A stretch of DNA of 64,000 bases. Source: Spongilla lacustris (taxonomy: Eukaryota; Porifera; Demospongiae; Spongillida; Spongillidae). The position numbers were made by a program, and so were the translations under genes. The notes beneath the pieces were generated by a model that saw only the letters and a list, made by a program, of their open reading frames with translations, made no database searches and was not told where the DNA came from. Every line of letters begins with the position of its first letter. Positions within the stretch are counted from its first letter, which is position 1. Shown piece by piece: positions 30,301 through 41,398 of the stretch. The stretch lies in assembly GCA_949361645.1 (NCBI GenBank), contig OX442423.1:215963-279962 (forward strand), written 5' to 3'.

Positions 30301-30449
30301 ATCTCCCTTTATAGACTACTACCATAGAGAATGCATTTGTCACAATATTTAAACCCATACAACATACAATAAGATAACTATTTTATTTGCACTCATCAAT
30401 ATGCATAGATATCCTATCCCTGTACTGATTGCTAGCTGAATGGCATGAT

Positions 30450-30545
30450 ACCCTTGCAGGTGTGCAGCCATCATTAATAACATGATACCCTTGCAGGTGT
30501 GCAGCCATCATTAATAACATGGTACTCTTATAGGTGTGCAGCCAT
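30450..30545 (+). repeat. Triplicated splice-acceptor segment
   Basis: GGTGTGCAGCCATCATTAAT occurs three times at a 37-base spacing, each preceded by TTGCAG or TTATAG. Only the third copy (acceptor before 30534) opens into the last coding exon. Use of either upstream copy would add 37 or 74 bases and create a stop. Confidence 0.85.
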
Positions 30546-30654
30546 CATTAATAACAACGGCATTGAAAACATCAATCAAGAGGCATATGCAGTCATTCGA
30601 GATAATGACGAGGAAGTAACTACTGATCAAAACGAAGAACCTGGAATTTTCTAG

Positions 30655-31478
30655 TTGCTCTCAGAGTTCACTGTGTCCTCTCTTGAAACATTACATGTAA
30701 ACAAAGCTAGAGCAATATAAATATTATGCATTCAAACATCTTGCTTGCTTCACCACTTCAAATCTGACTTTCTTAGAGAATGAATTTTATTAGTTTTTTT
30801 TTTTTCCACTTTCAATGTCCTCGTAAAAATAATTACATCGAAAACATCCTGCATACAGAATTTGGGGCTAGGGATTACACTAACGTTTTTTTAAATTTTA
30901 TAAATGACGTATAAGATTTTGAAAATAAAATCTGGTACTTCATACGCATATGAGCATATGCAGGTATGTACAAATGTAATAGCCCTCAAATATGTATTGT
31001 CCGGTAGCTATGGTTTTTATATATGGGATACCAAAATGTTTGGTCTCTGTCCATGCACCCCTGCAGTTAGTAAAATAGACACCAGACTGAGAATGAAGAA
31101 ATGTGAAACTGACTTGATATTGCGATAGTTGAAAGTAATGTGGGTACTGTATTTTGTACTGAAGGCTGGGAGCCATAAAAATGTGTTATACGATAATTAA
31201 GTTAGCACACAAGGTCATAACCCAACTGCATCAGCAAAGGTTGTAACCACCCCCATACAACAGGCACCCCATACACCATGCACCCCCATACAACATGCAC
31301 CCCCATACACCCTACAACATGCACCCCCATGCCATTCAAATGAAATCACTTTAACACCGACTGCACATTTGATATGAGTTACTATGCATGTACAGTACAG
31401 TGGGACAAGTTATTACAAGTAGTTATTGCACGTGATCATGATGGATGGCAATGTGGAAGTACACATAATGAATACACT
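30655..31478. other. Convergent 3' intergenic region
   Basis: It lies between the 3' ends of the unrecognised gene and the WASP gene. AT-rich at first, with a short CACCCCCATACAACATG repeat at 31250-31335. No gene was seen. Confidence 0.45.
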
Positions 31479-33970
31479 TTACTCTGACCACTCATCTCCA
31501 TCAGTGTCATCACCCCCTGCCTCATCATCTTCATCATCTGAAATAGGTCATGTGATTGTCATGTGATTGTCATGTGATTGTCATGTGCCACTGCCCAAAC
31601 AGTCTAAACATACCACTATGTTGCATCACAGTGTTACGTATGGCCAGAGCACGGGCTAGAGCCCCAGCCATCCCATCTAGATCTGATACAGGTGCAATGG
31701 ATTCCTTCTCATCTACCTAAGAGTGTGTGTGTGGGGGGGGATGGGGTGTATGGTGTGGTGGTGGTATGGGTGTGGGGTGTATACGTGTGCATACATGCAT
31801 GTGTGCATGGTGAAGTAGCTGCGTGAAAACAACAATATCAGCTTTATATACTAACCGACACTGATTTTAGCTGTTTTCCTGCTCTGATGCTGGAGAGCAA
31901 ATTACTGCGGTCGTCTGCTACAAGAACAGGCATTGATCCCTGCTTGACAAGAGTGGGCGGTGCGCGAATGCCCATTGGAGGAGGAGGGGGAGGGGGAGGA
32001 GGGGGGGCTGGAACACCTGAGAACAAATTTTACTTTGCTATCCAGGATTGGTCATCAGCTTACCAATGGGAGGAGGAGGAGGGGGAGGAGGGGGAGGAGG
32101 GGCTCCAGTAGGGGGGAGGCGCCCACCATTACGAGGGGGTGGGGGAGCAGGAGGAGGGGCTTGTCCCCGGCGGGAGGGAGGGGGAGGAGGATCATTGACA
32201 GGTGTTTTGAGTTGTTGATTTGCCTTTTCAATGCCTCCATGTTTCTGCACAAAGTCATAGATGAAGTTTGCAGTTTCTTTGTCCTTCAGCTGTTCGTGTG
32301 TCACTCCTACTGTGTCCAGGAGAGTTCTCCACTCATCAGAAATGTTATTGACCTAGAGTGACCCCAGTCCCCCGACCATGCATATAGTAATCATCAGCAT
32401 TGACCTACATGTAGTGATCCCAGTCCCCAGACCATGTAGTACCCAGACTATAAGCAATGCTTCCCATTCAGCTGCGAGCACACAATATGCGTGCTATCAC
32501 AGCAGCTGCCATCACAACAGCTGCCATGACAACAGCTGCATACAATGTAGACTACATTGTAGTGTTCTCAGCTAATATTAGATTACGTTGGACAGCATAA
32601 CTGCCTACCCCTCTACAGGTTTATGACATTCAAATTCTACATACCGGGGTACTGACAGATGATATTGCAAAACTAAGTGTAAGTGCATAACTCCATATAA
32701 GGACTCCACATTACTGCATATGGCTACCTGAAGTTAGATGCAGCTGCTTCCATTACACACCCTCTCATCAAAATTTCTCTTTTACAACTACTGCTCAGAA
32801 GGGGGATTATTCCTACAGCTAACTACTGCATTCAGTAAGTGTTGCTGCACATACATGTATACCAAGGAGCAATAACGTACATCAAAGTTGCCTGTTGAAG
32901 GGTCAAAACCCACATGAGACAAGTGTCTGAAAGAGAGAGGATAGGAGGGGGGAATATGTCATTCATCCGCCACATAAGCAATTAAATGTCTGCATTTGAT
33001 ACAACACAGCAATCATACACGACACAACACCAGCAAGCGAGCAGACACTGACTTAAAATCAGAGGGTTTTGATATGTCGTCTTTAGTTAGCTTCTTCCTT
33101 CCTGCAGATTTTGGGTGTGTTGGTTTTCCCTTCGGCTTGTTGGAGAACGGATCATTTTCGCTGGTGATAGGACCAACGGGAGGGCGACTTGATACACTCG
33201 TCGCAAGATCAGGTCTGTCTTCACTAGGTTTCCTCTGAATGGCTGTTAAATGACGCATGGGAAATTTAGAAAAATTGAGGAACTGCATGCATGCATGCCG
33301 CGGAGATCGTACCACACCGCAACTTACTATTTACTCTCTTGTTGGCTCCCTCTACTGCATTACTAAAGCTAGCCGCTTCTCCTTTGTTGGTGAAGTTCAA
33401 CCCCACCTGGAATTTCTAGAAGAGGAGAAGAGAGAATAGCGGCATGGCATGTTAGGCATTCCGTGCATAACACACTAACGTCTCCTGGGTAGGAGTGGAA
33501 GGTGGGCGTGTGCTTCTTATACGTAAACTGGGTGTACAGTTCTTGCTCGTAGACCAAGGATTTTGTCTGTTAGAAGTAAAGTGTAGCGAATAGCTGCCAG
33601 TTGAACAAAAACAAGCAACACCACCCGGCAACATGCACAACTGGGAAATATCATAGAACCTCTTACAGCCAAATCGAGAAGCCGAATGTAGTACGATTTC
33701 TTGAGGTTATCCTTGACTAGGCACACGACACCGGTCTTAAACTTTGTCCATTGTGAACGGTCTGGAATGGCGTGGAACATCTGTACCACGGACGTGGCCT
33801 TGCTCTGTGTACAGTCGCCGCAGGGCGGTGTACTGAGCAATTACATTAAACCATCGCACACGAATGATCCATACTTGTTTTTTGTATCCCAGAATAGTAA
33901 CCACTAAGTCGTTTTCCTCTTGTGAAAGAAGCTCTGACGGTACGCTCAGCACACTTGCATCGGCCGCCAT
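31479..33970 (-). CDS. WASL: WASP/N-WASP family actin nucleation-promoting factor
   Basis: Links Cdc42 and phosphoinositide signals to Arp2/3-driven actin assembly. Ten exons, all in phase: 33970-33875, 33804-33667, 33566-33480, 33415-33328, 33242-33053, 32926-32881, 32352-32064, 32016-31856, 31716-31617, 31537-31479. The product is 417 residues. WH1/EVH1 domain at about 10-135 (GVVCLVKDNLKKSYYIRLLD, YEQELYTQFTYKKHTPTFHS). Basic segment and CRIB around 190-215 (ISKPSDFKHLSHVGFDP), with GBD helix THEQLKDKETANFIYDFVQK. Polyproline about 265-325. One WH2 motif (NLLSSIRAGKQLKSVS). Then the central helix (GALARALAIRN) and an acidic tail with the conserved Trp (DGDEWSE). With one WH2 it resembles WAS more than N-WASP in that respect, but it is likely the single pre-duplication family member. 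Confidence 0.95.
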
Positions 33971-34889
33971 CGAGAGAAGTCATATGATCGCTGACAATGC
34001 AGTCATAACTACGTGTGGAGGGGTGTCTGTGCCGGTTATCCCAGACCTTACAAGGTCTGATCGCTCTGCACACTGCCAGCTGTTAAACAATAGCGCTATA
34101 GTGACGTGGTGATGTCTTTATGCCACTAAATGCATTAATTCAGTCCAGGGGGTAGCATGGCTTGTCGCAATGTAGATGCCTTGTTCAGTACATACGCGCA
34201 TGCACTGATATCATACGGCGGCGGTAATGATCAAACTTCTTTCGGAGCACGACCATTCAAGGATGATGCCTTCAATCATGCACTCTTACCTGTTCACCTC
34301 ATTGCAAAGGTTGTACAGGTCTCCATCCCTCTCTTATAGTTTAATATCGCCGGCCTTACTGCCTCCGGTACGCAGCTGTATCTATCAATCCATGTTCTCA
34401 CGTGTACACCGCGCTGTAATATACATGTATAGGCTATGACGTAACAGACACTTATAATTATAGCTGTGACGTAATATTCATTAACAAACGGATGCATGTG
34501 ACGTAACGAATGCTATATAGGTTTCGCGATCGCCTTGATTACTCGTAAAATTAAACTGCTAAGTAAAGACCACTTGCAGTCAGGAGGGCAGGCGCTACCA
34601 GGCGTTACCTGACCTAGCCACAGTCAGGACGGCAGGCGTTACCTGTCCTGGTCCTGCAGGGATGCCTCTGGAGACGCTACACGCACCATATGCAAGGCAC
34701 GCTCAGCCTGCCATATGATTATTGTCGTGCACAACAAGCCTTTAAACTTTGAAAGACTTTTAAATTTTGATTTTCAGTTACGGAGGTCACTGAGGTCACA
34801 GAGTACCAAACCTCTGAATGCTTGTGGCATAGACTACAATGCAGGTGTTATACGGCTTCTTCTTTGCTTATCGTATGCCTGATAGCCTT
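33971..34889. other. Upstream region of the WASP gene
   Basis: Repeat-poor, CpG-containing sequence upstream of the WASP ATG at 33970. A short direct repeat (GTCAGGA-GGCAGGCG... blocks) occurs at 34578-34660. No coding feature was recognised. Confidence 0.4.
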
Positions 34890-35263
34890 TTCCATTGTGG
34901 GCGTATAAACAAATAAACGTCATAATACGTGGGCGTATAAACAAATAAACGTCATAATATGTGGGCGTATAAACAAAAGCAACGTTGCGTCAGCGTCACG
35001 TGTGCGTCCAAACTCGATACAAAATTTTTTGCGCAATCGGGAAGTTTATTGATAGTGAGCGGCACATGGAAGAAGCTATTTCAGATAATAATAATCGCCG
35101 AATTGTAAATCTGGCCATTTTGTTACACAATGCATTCAACCATTAACATACACCGATGACATATGTACGATACCAAATGCATGGTTTTGGGCGCGCACGT
35201 GACATTAAAATGTTTATACGCCCCTGTCTTATGACATTTTTTGTTTATACGCCCACAATGGAA
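34890..35263. mobile_element. 374-bp MITE with 24-bp perfect terminal inverted repeats
   Basis: TTCCATTGTGGGCGTATAAA at 34890 is exactly inverted at the right end (TTTATACGCCCACAATGGAA, ending 35263); arms are 24 bases. Just inside the left end the TIR-containing segment GTGGGCGTATAAACAAATAA is repeated three times at ~35-base spacing. The target duplication is not clear. Confidence 0.75.
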
Positions 35264-35731
35264 CAGTGTCTATAGCGCATATAGCATGTAAAGAATTATA
35301 AACCATCTACATTAAAAACCATCTTTAACACTATATATACTACATGTATATTAAATGTTCAGTGCTTTGAAGTCAGGTTTTCAACAGAGCGGAAAAAACC
35401 TTTTTCATCGCAACTGACTCTATGCTGACTGCATGCCTCCGCATACATGCTTGATTGGTTTCTTGACTAGTTCAGTTGCATGCAGGGCTCGTCAGCTACT
35501 ATAGTGTATTGCCTGCTGGATATACGTGACGATGTTGAAACATTCACACATATATCAGTTAAACCGGTCGTTGGATGAGCGTACATATACATATACTAGC
35601 TGCACTTCAGTGGCTCAATCTGCATATACAAATACATTAGCTTGCGCACAATGCATGCGCAGTGCCGGCATGTATATCTTTTATACAGACTTAACTGACT
35701 CATGTCCCATGTTATAGTTACATATATACCT

Positions 35732-36688
35732 CTACATGAACGCATTGGTGTCCATAGAAATATGTACCGTTTCTCGAGTTGAAGATTTACAGCCAGTGAA
35801 TACCATCCTCCGAATACTGGAATGTACAATTAGAATGGAAAATAATGACAGCGGATAGTTGAGTTCTCCGATGTATCTGGCCAGCAAGGTCCACAGGTAT
35901 GCGGTGTTGTTAGTCGGATTAATGCTTATCACAGTGAAGTACACAAGGAGCGCTCCAACCCTCAGAACCACATGTGAGAAAATGTTGAACGTACTTAAAA
36001 TGACAACAGATCTAACGACAGATTGCTTCTCATTAGAAACGTCTCTCTTCGCTTTCAAACACGTTAAAATTGAAAATATCACCGTTAATACGATTGGTAC
36101 TGCATAGGCAAGTACCGTCCACACGGCTGTGTTGATAGGTCCACTATTAGGGTAGCCTTTGCAGTGTGATCCGCGTATTTCAGTATACCCTCCGTTAAAG
36201 AATATGCAACTTATAGCGAAGCTGAATACCATCAAACCTGCATAGATTGCGACCACGTACTTTACCACAACAACTCTTCTACACTGCAGTACCATAAATT
36301 GGAGAACGGCTATCATGGCTATTGTCACAGATATAGCCATGACTATGCCAAATAGGAGCAAGTATTGAATAGCGTATACTGGATGTGATGATGTACAGCT
36401 TCCAAAGACACGGACTCCTGTTATCAGGCTGATATCCCAAAGTATCCCATAGCTCAGCGGCCCAAGCGCGCACAAGGCGGCCAGGAAGGAGAAGAGGAGG
36501 GAAACAGGCTTAACCCCTGAAGTCTTCATCAGCTGGCACAGATAGTAGAGGACGATGGCTGCCAGCACTAGAGTAGGGACCACCACGATTATGAGATGCG
36601 CGATCCCCAATGCTATATATATTGTAATTAGCTGTTGATCGATGGACGAGTTTTCTGCCTCCTTTCCCGTTGTGTGATTGAATTCCAT
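35732..36688 (-). CDS. Seven-transmembrane receptor (GPCR-like), copy A
   Basis: Single coding exon, 318 residues from ATG 36688. A splice-acceptor-like GGGCAG lies ~30 bases upstream, so a 5' UTR intron is likely and the in-frame upstream ATG at 36739 was not chosen. The N-terminus has NHT and NSS glycosylation sequons. Seven hydrophobic segments follow, e.g. TM1 GIAHLIIVVVPTLVLAAIVL, TM2 VSLLFSFLAALCALGPLSYG, TM4 VVVVKYVVAIYAGLMVFSFA and TM5 TAVWTVLAYAVPIVLTVIFS. Cysteines GSCTSS before TM3 and GSHCKG in loop 2 could form the usual disulfide. After TM3 the motif is QCRR, not DRY, and no NPxxY is evident, so it is not a typical rhodopsin-family member. Ligand unknown. It is an inverted paralogue of the gene at 50877. 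Confidence 0.85.
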   Translation of the reverse strand: MEFNHTTGKEAENSSIDQQLITIYIALGIAHLIIVVVPTLVLAAIVLYYLCQLMKTSGVKPVSLLFSFLAALCALGPLSYGILWDISLITGVRVFGSCTSSHPVYAIQYLLLFGIVMAISVTIAMIAVLQFMVLQCRRVVVVKYVVAIYAGLMVFSFAISCIFFNGGYTEIRGSHCKGYPNSGPINTAVWTVLAYAVPIVLTVIFSILTCLKAKRDVSNEKQSVVRSVVILSTFNIFSHVVLRVGALLVYFTVISINPTNNTAYLWTLLARYIGELNYPLSLFSILIVHSSIRRMVFTGCKSSTRETVHISMDTNAFM

Positions 36689-36829
36689 TTTGATTTCCAA
36701 GCTTCTTTTCTGCCCAAACGCACATACGCACGCATGCACGCAATTTCAATTTAAGATAATAATGTATAATTATATATATTAGAAACCGCGCGCGATAAGC
36801 ATCAAGATCACAATAGACATACCATCTGA

Positions 36830-37166
36830 TACAAAGTACACAGTACAGAGTATACTGCGCCGCTTGCGATGAATCGACAGGGGCGTGTGCATGGTCTGCA
36901 TTCATACCACAGACTGCCCGCTTGCCGATAATAGTGGAGGGAACATCACAGCAGACAGCTGTGGAGGGAACATGGTATTGTTCCTCTTCCCCAGACCGCT
37001 GATGCTCATTGTGCAGAGGGTCACACTGATAGCATTCGCTCAGCAGAATGACATAGGCAAGGCTTTGGAAGATGATTGCAAATATGATGAGAGCCAGCAC
37101 GTCATATACCACAGCCATCCAACTTCCACCCATGCAAGACTCATAATCTGTAATCGAAGACGGCAT
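36830..37166 (-). CDS. Hypothetical small membrane protein
   Basis: Open frame from ATG 37166 with a hydrophobic segment (AVVYDVLALIIFAIIFQSLAYVI) soon after the start, then a Cys/His-containing hydrophilic part (ECYQCDPLHNEH, STAVCCDVPST). A GTATGT donor near 36820 could end the exon, but its phase does not match the receptor exon downstream. The family is not recognised and it may be a chance frame. Confidence 0.28.
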
Positions 37167-37199
37167 GCTAAGACAGTGCCAGAATTTCCTAGATAAAGG

Positions 37200-38235
37200 C
37201 GCGGGATTGGCCTACCACCATATATACTACATAATCACTCTGCGCTTCTAAGAAGGTCGGGATGGTAGCCTATGCCCAACTAGATATAGCTTTCTTCTAT
37301 ATCTATATTTTATGTATATATGAATATCTAGTGTTGCCGCCGATCACACTACTGACGCGTCCACATAAAAGAGCAAAGACATGTGATATACGGAGAGTGA
37401 TTAGTTCTCTGGTCAGTGGTTGACTGGCTCTCATGCAGCGCATGTATGCATGCGCGCATGCATGCAGCGTAGTTGTACCACAGCGCGCAAGTCATGTCTA
37501 CATGTACGCACGAGTCATACGACACACGTCACATATTACCGCAGCAGTCACCACAGGGTGTAATGGTGCATGGTGTATAGACATAATAGTTTGCATATAA
37601 CTAGTCCTTTCTCACGAAAAAACGAAATAATATACACATCGCATATATAATAATAATAATAATAATGATAATAATAAGATGTCACAAGCTCGTCGCGTCC
37701 AATAACAATGTTCAATTAAGATCACGTGAGCATAAAGTCTCGAAAGAAAAGAACAGTAAGTTTGGTTTTAGAGCGGTTTGAAATCGCCTTCTAAGGTCTC
37801 AAACTTTCGTACAAGCTTGGTAACTTAGTACAGATATTAGACATGCTGTGGAATAAGACTTATATACTCCGTGACCTACTCAGTCACGTGCACGACCGTT
37901 TGTTGCCGCGGCTGACCAATTGGAACAAGTCCCAGACGGCCGGCTGACCGGATTAGACCCCTGACGGTCACGGTCACGACCAGCAATGGCCGGCATCAAT
38001 CCTTCCCGGTCACGGCCACAGCCAACCGTTAGCAGCCTATCCGACACGGTCACTGCCATTTCTGACCGCCAAAACCGTCAAATCTCGAGTTTGGCGGTCA
38101 CGGTCGGCGGTCAACCATCTCATCAGTACATTGCGTGTAAATGTGGATTTTGTATGAACAATGAAAAAGTATGCTGAACAGCTTAATCAGGCGGTATAAA
38201 CACCGGGCACGGAGGTATACTGCATGAAGGGTATA
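37200..38235. other. Intergenic; contains a GGTCA/TGACC-rich block
   Basis: Unique-looking sequence. At 37880-38115 the motifs CGGTCAC, GGTCA and TGACC occur about ten times in 230 bases in both orientations. No gene was recognised. Confidence 0.4.
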
Positions 38236-38961
38236 TACAGGGTCTTCACGAAAGAATGCAACGCTTTTGAATGAACATAATCTTTTTAAAAATAGGATTA
38301 GGAATACACAATAACCATAATTAGGCAAATACCAAATGCATTATTAAAATTCAATTATCTTTTACAGTTCAAAAGAAAAAATCAAATACCTTGCAATGAA
38401 TTACTTTGACACAGAAATGTACGACAACTTTTAATTAATTACAAGATTTATAATCTAAACAATATCCATGATGAAAAAAAGTATGAAATTTAATTGGCGT
38501 TTTACTAGTTAATATTCAAAACAACAAATCAAACTTGAATATGCTAAAGGCCACTACAATTGTAATTAACTTTGAGTTACAGTAACTCACCATTACATGA
38601 TCTAATACAGAATCAAATTGTACTTCATTTAATCATGGAGTAATTAGTGATGGTTATTAAAATTAGTTACCCCATAACAGCTTCAATATTAATAACTTAA
38701 AATAACTCACTATTGAACTCAGTAACTTGAAATCAGTGCTGTTCCACTGCATACTCAGATCTTGCGTTACCTAGTAGTAGTTATTAAAATCAATTATCTC
38801 TAACCGTAATCTTGAATAATGTTGATAATAGAGGGCTTTGAATATTTTGAGGGCTTTGATACAATTACATAACCGCTTACAATAAGTATTTGCCTAACTT
38901 CTGCAACATATGTTAATATAAGGAAATCAAGCAGTTAATTACTTTCAATCCTGACCCTGTA
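38236..38961. mobile_element. Candidate Tc/mariner-like MITE, AT-rich
   Basis: TACAGGGTC at 38236 is inverted as GACCCTGTA ending at 38961, with TA on both outer sides. The interior is very AT-rich and contains several AGTAACTCA / TTAATTA blocks and no coding frame. The inverted part is short, so the call is tentative. Confidence 0.45.
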
Positions 38962-38974
38962 TACATGTATACTC

Positions 38975-39060
38975 AGGGCTGCCACGATATATCGCGATTT
39001 TATATTTATCGCGATAGGCGATATATATATCGCGATATTTTTTTGTTATATCGCGATACA
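38975..39060. repeat. TATCGCGATA palindrome cluster
   Basis: TATCGCGATA-type palindromes are repeated four to five times in 80 bases. Similar TATCGCG/CGATA motifs recur near 40263-40310 and 41580-41632, suggesting dispersed fragments of one element family. Confidence 0.6.
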
Positions 39061-39619
39061 AATGTACACGGGAATAGACGGAGAAGCACGGAGATTGACG
39101 TAAATATACAAGACGAATAAGGAGTAATTTACTATAAGATTCAGCAGATGCAATTAGAACCATACACGTGCATACTGCATGATACTGTTGCGCAGTGCGT
39201 ACTGTGCATGCAGCGGCAAAATCCACCATTTGCATTTGCATAAGGAATGTGCATTTCAGTACCCGTTTTAGTAAGAGGCCAGGGCTCCATCGATTATTCT
39301 TATAAGCACCCTAATTTGGAAACGAAGTGTCTATAAACTCTGGGCTGTCCATTAAGCAGCAGCCTGCGGTGGCAGCAACTGAGAAAGTTCATAACCTTGG
39401 CCTCGGATTGCATCTGAGTCATCATGCACGTATGCAGGATTCCTCCTTTATCAGACGGTCCAGAACCGGAACACCTTGCATGTATATCTGTGCTTGAATG
39501 ACTAGTGGTATACTGCTATTTGTGGTGCAGCCTGTGCACAACTTCCATTTCCTCGTAGCTAGCTGTCATTTACTCACCGAGCCGCAGTGGCGCGGTTATG
39601 AAGTATATATACTGAACAA

Positions 39620-40070
39620 CATGCAGGCAACATGTTATGAGGAACTAGCTGACTGAAACAACAGGCAACATGTTATGAGGAACTGACTGACTTGAACAAC
39701 AGGCAACATGTTAATACATGTTGCCTGTTGTTCAAGTCAGTCAGTTCCTCATGCATAACATGTTGAACAACAGGCAACATGTTAATACATGTTGCCTGTT
39801 GTTCAAGTCAGTCAGTTCCTCATGCATAACATGTTGAACAACAGGCAACATGTTAATCATGTTGCCTGTTGTTCAAGTCAGTCAGTTCCTCATGCATAAC
39901 ATGTTGAACAACAGGCAACATGTTAATCATGTTGCCTGTTGTTCAAGTCAGTCAGTTCCTCATGCATAACATGTTGAACAACAAGCAACATGATAGGCAA
40001 CATGTTATGAGCGGAACTGAAACAACGGGCAATATATATGTTATGCAGAAGTTGAACTGAAACAACGGGC
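39620..40070. repeat. Tandem array of long perfect palindromes
   Basis: The segment 39677-39710 (34 bases, GAGGAACTGACTGACTTGAA onward) is followed by TTAATA and its exact reverse complement at 39717-39750. The hairpin core ACAACAGGCAACATG/CATGTTGCCTGTTGT then recurs three more times at ~80-base spacing, ending in degraded copies near 39990-40070. No coding content. Confidence 0.93.
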
Positions 40071-40902
40071 AAAGTTGGAAAGAACAAGCCGCTAGCTGCT
40101 ATATGATCGCCAAGTTAATAAAACATGTATTTGGCAAACTTGTGATTAAAATGGCAGGGGGCGGGGCAGGAGGGCATACGATATACTCATAATTATGCAC
40201 TTATAGGACTTACGTTTTACTGCCTTCTGTAGCATGCACCATGTATATATATATATACTTACAATATCGCGATAAAATATTATATCGTTATACATGTATA
40301 TAGACGATATTGGCTATACAGATCATATCTTGAATATATTACAACGTATAACAGCAAAACTTTTTCTAGCCGGGCAGAGTCCATTCTCCATCTTTTGAGT
40401 TAATGTATTAGCTTTCGTTGTGAAAAAACACGCTCTGATGGTGCAATTCAGTGATGCTGGAATAGCCAGATACTTCAATGACATTTAGAGACTGTGGCGG
40501 GGAAATTGTGGGAATGTGGGAATGTCAGTGGGAAAACTGGGGGAGTTGGCAGATGGATCAAATTTCGGCCATAATACGGCGCGCTGCTGAAAATCTGCAT
40601 GGTCTATACGCAACGGTCAAATCTCTTTATTTCAAAGCTCCAATCATTTCAAACACCGTCGTACACGGCCAACTTTTTGACGGAAATACGGACACGTAAA
40701 TTCAGGTCCGTAACGCCTCCGATCGGCAGAGCCACGTTTCCAATACGCCTGCGTGACAAGTGCCGTCACGTTCCTGACCATATGAATAATCTAGACGCCT
40801 CCAGTGAGGTGCTGTATTTACTGTCCGAAACGCGCACGATCGGCAATTTTCGGCGTTACGTTTCCGGTAGAAGTTAGCTGTGTGCGAATACAGAAATAGC
40901 AT

Positions 40903-41398
40903 TGTATCCCCTCCCCTCCCCTCCCCTCCCCTCCCCTCCCCTCCCCTCCCCTCCCCTCCCCTCCCCTCCCCTCCCCTCCCCTCCCCTCCCCTCCCCTCCC
41001 CTCCCCTCCCCTCCCCTCCCCTCCCCTCCCCTCCCCTCCCCTCCCCTCCCCTCCCCTCCCCTCCCCTCCCCTCCCCTCCCCTCCCCTCCCCTCCCCTCCC
41101 CTCCCCTCCCCTCCCCTCCCCTCCCCTCCCCTCCCCTCCCCTCCCCTCCCCTCCCCTCCCCTCCCCTCCCCTCCCCTCCCCTCCCCTCCCCTCCCCTCCC
41201 CTCCCCTCCCCTCCCCTCCCCTCCCCTCCCCTCCCCTCCCCTCCCCTCCCCTCCCCTCCCCTCCCCTCCCCTCCCCTCCCCTCCCCTCCCCTCCCCTCCC
41301 CTCCCCTCCCCTCCCCTCCCCTCCCCTCCCCTCCCCTCCCCTCCCCTCCCCTCCCCTCCCCTCCCCTCCCCTCCCCTCCCCTCCCCTCCCCTCCCCTC
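40903..41398. repeat. ~500-bp CTCCC pentanucleotide array
   Basis: Essentially perfect CTCCC (GGGAG on the other strand), about 99 units. All six frames are open as PLPSP or GEGRG repeats, which are not genes. Confidence 0.98.

Larger units (their letters stand above)
23272..30654 (+). pseudogene. Unrecognised 11-exon gene interrupted by a transposon in exon 5
   Basis: Exons: 23272-23352, 23422-23471, 23736-23802, 24548-24624, 26001-26117 plus 28342-28354 (exon 5, split by the transposon), 28405-28483, 28553-28620, 28707-28949, 29018-29119, 29231-29289, 30534-30654 (stop TAG). All phases agree once the transposon and one TTA copy are removed. The predicted protein is about 345 residues. It starts with a hydrophobic segment (MDALLFGVFSAMFVLLGVSL), possibly a signal anchor. 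Later blocks look conserved in style: LCRERSDGSLRGMMLLGIER, FYRGGPWMYWVLIYVSLKEL, GKIYSYKSYL, LYPRYDKKTPPS, ETCVLEREYSYLKEHVAPIT, DPAGWKK-like NPGWKKGH. I do not recognise the family. Reading into the transposon gives a stop after ~20 codons, so this allele should be truncated. A second open frame overlaps exons 2-4, so the N-terminal exons are less certain than exons 5-11. Confidence 0.72.

Noticed and set aside
36689..36739. Upstream ATG for receptor A (MHACVCAFGQKRS)
   Set aside because: Probably intron or 5' UTR: an acceptor-like GGGCAG lies between it and the ATG at 36688, and copy B shows no similar N-terminus.
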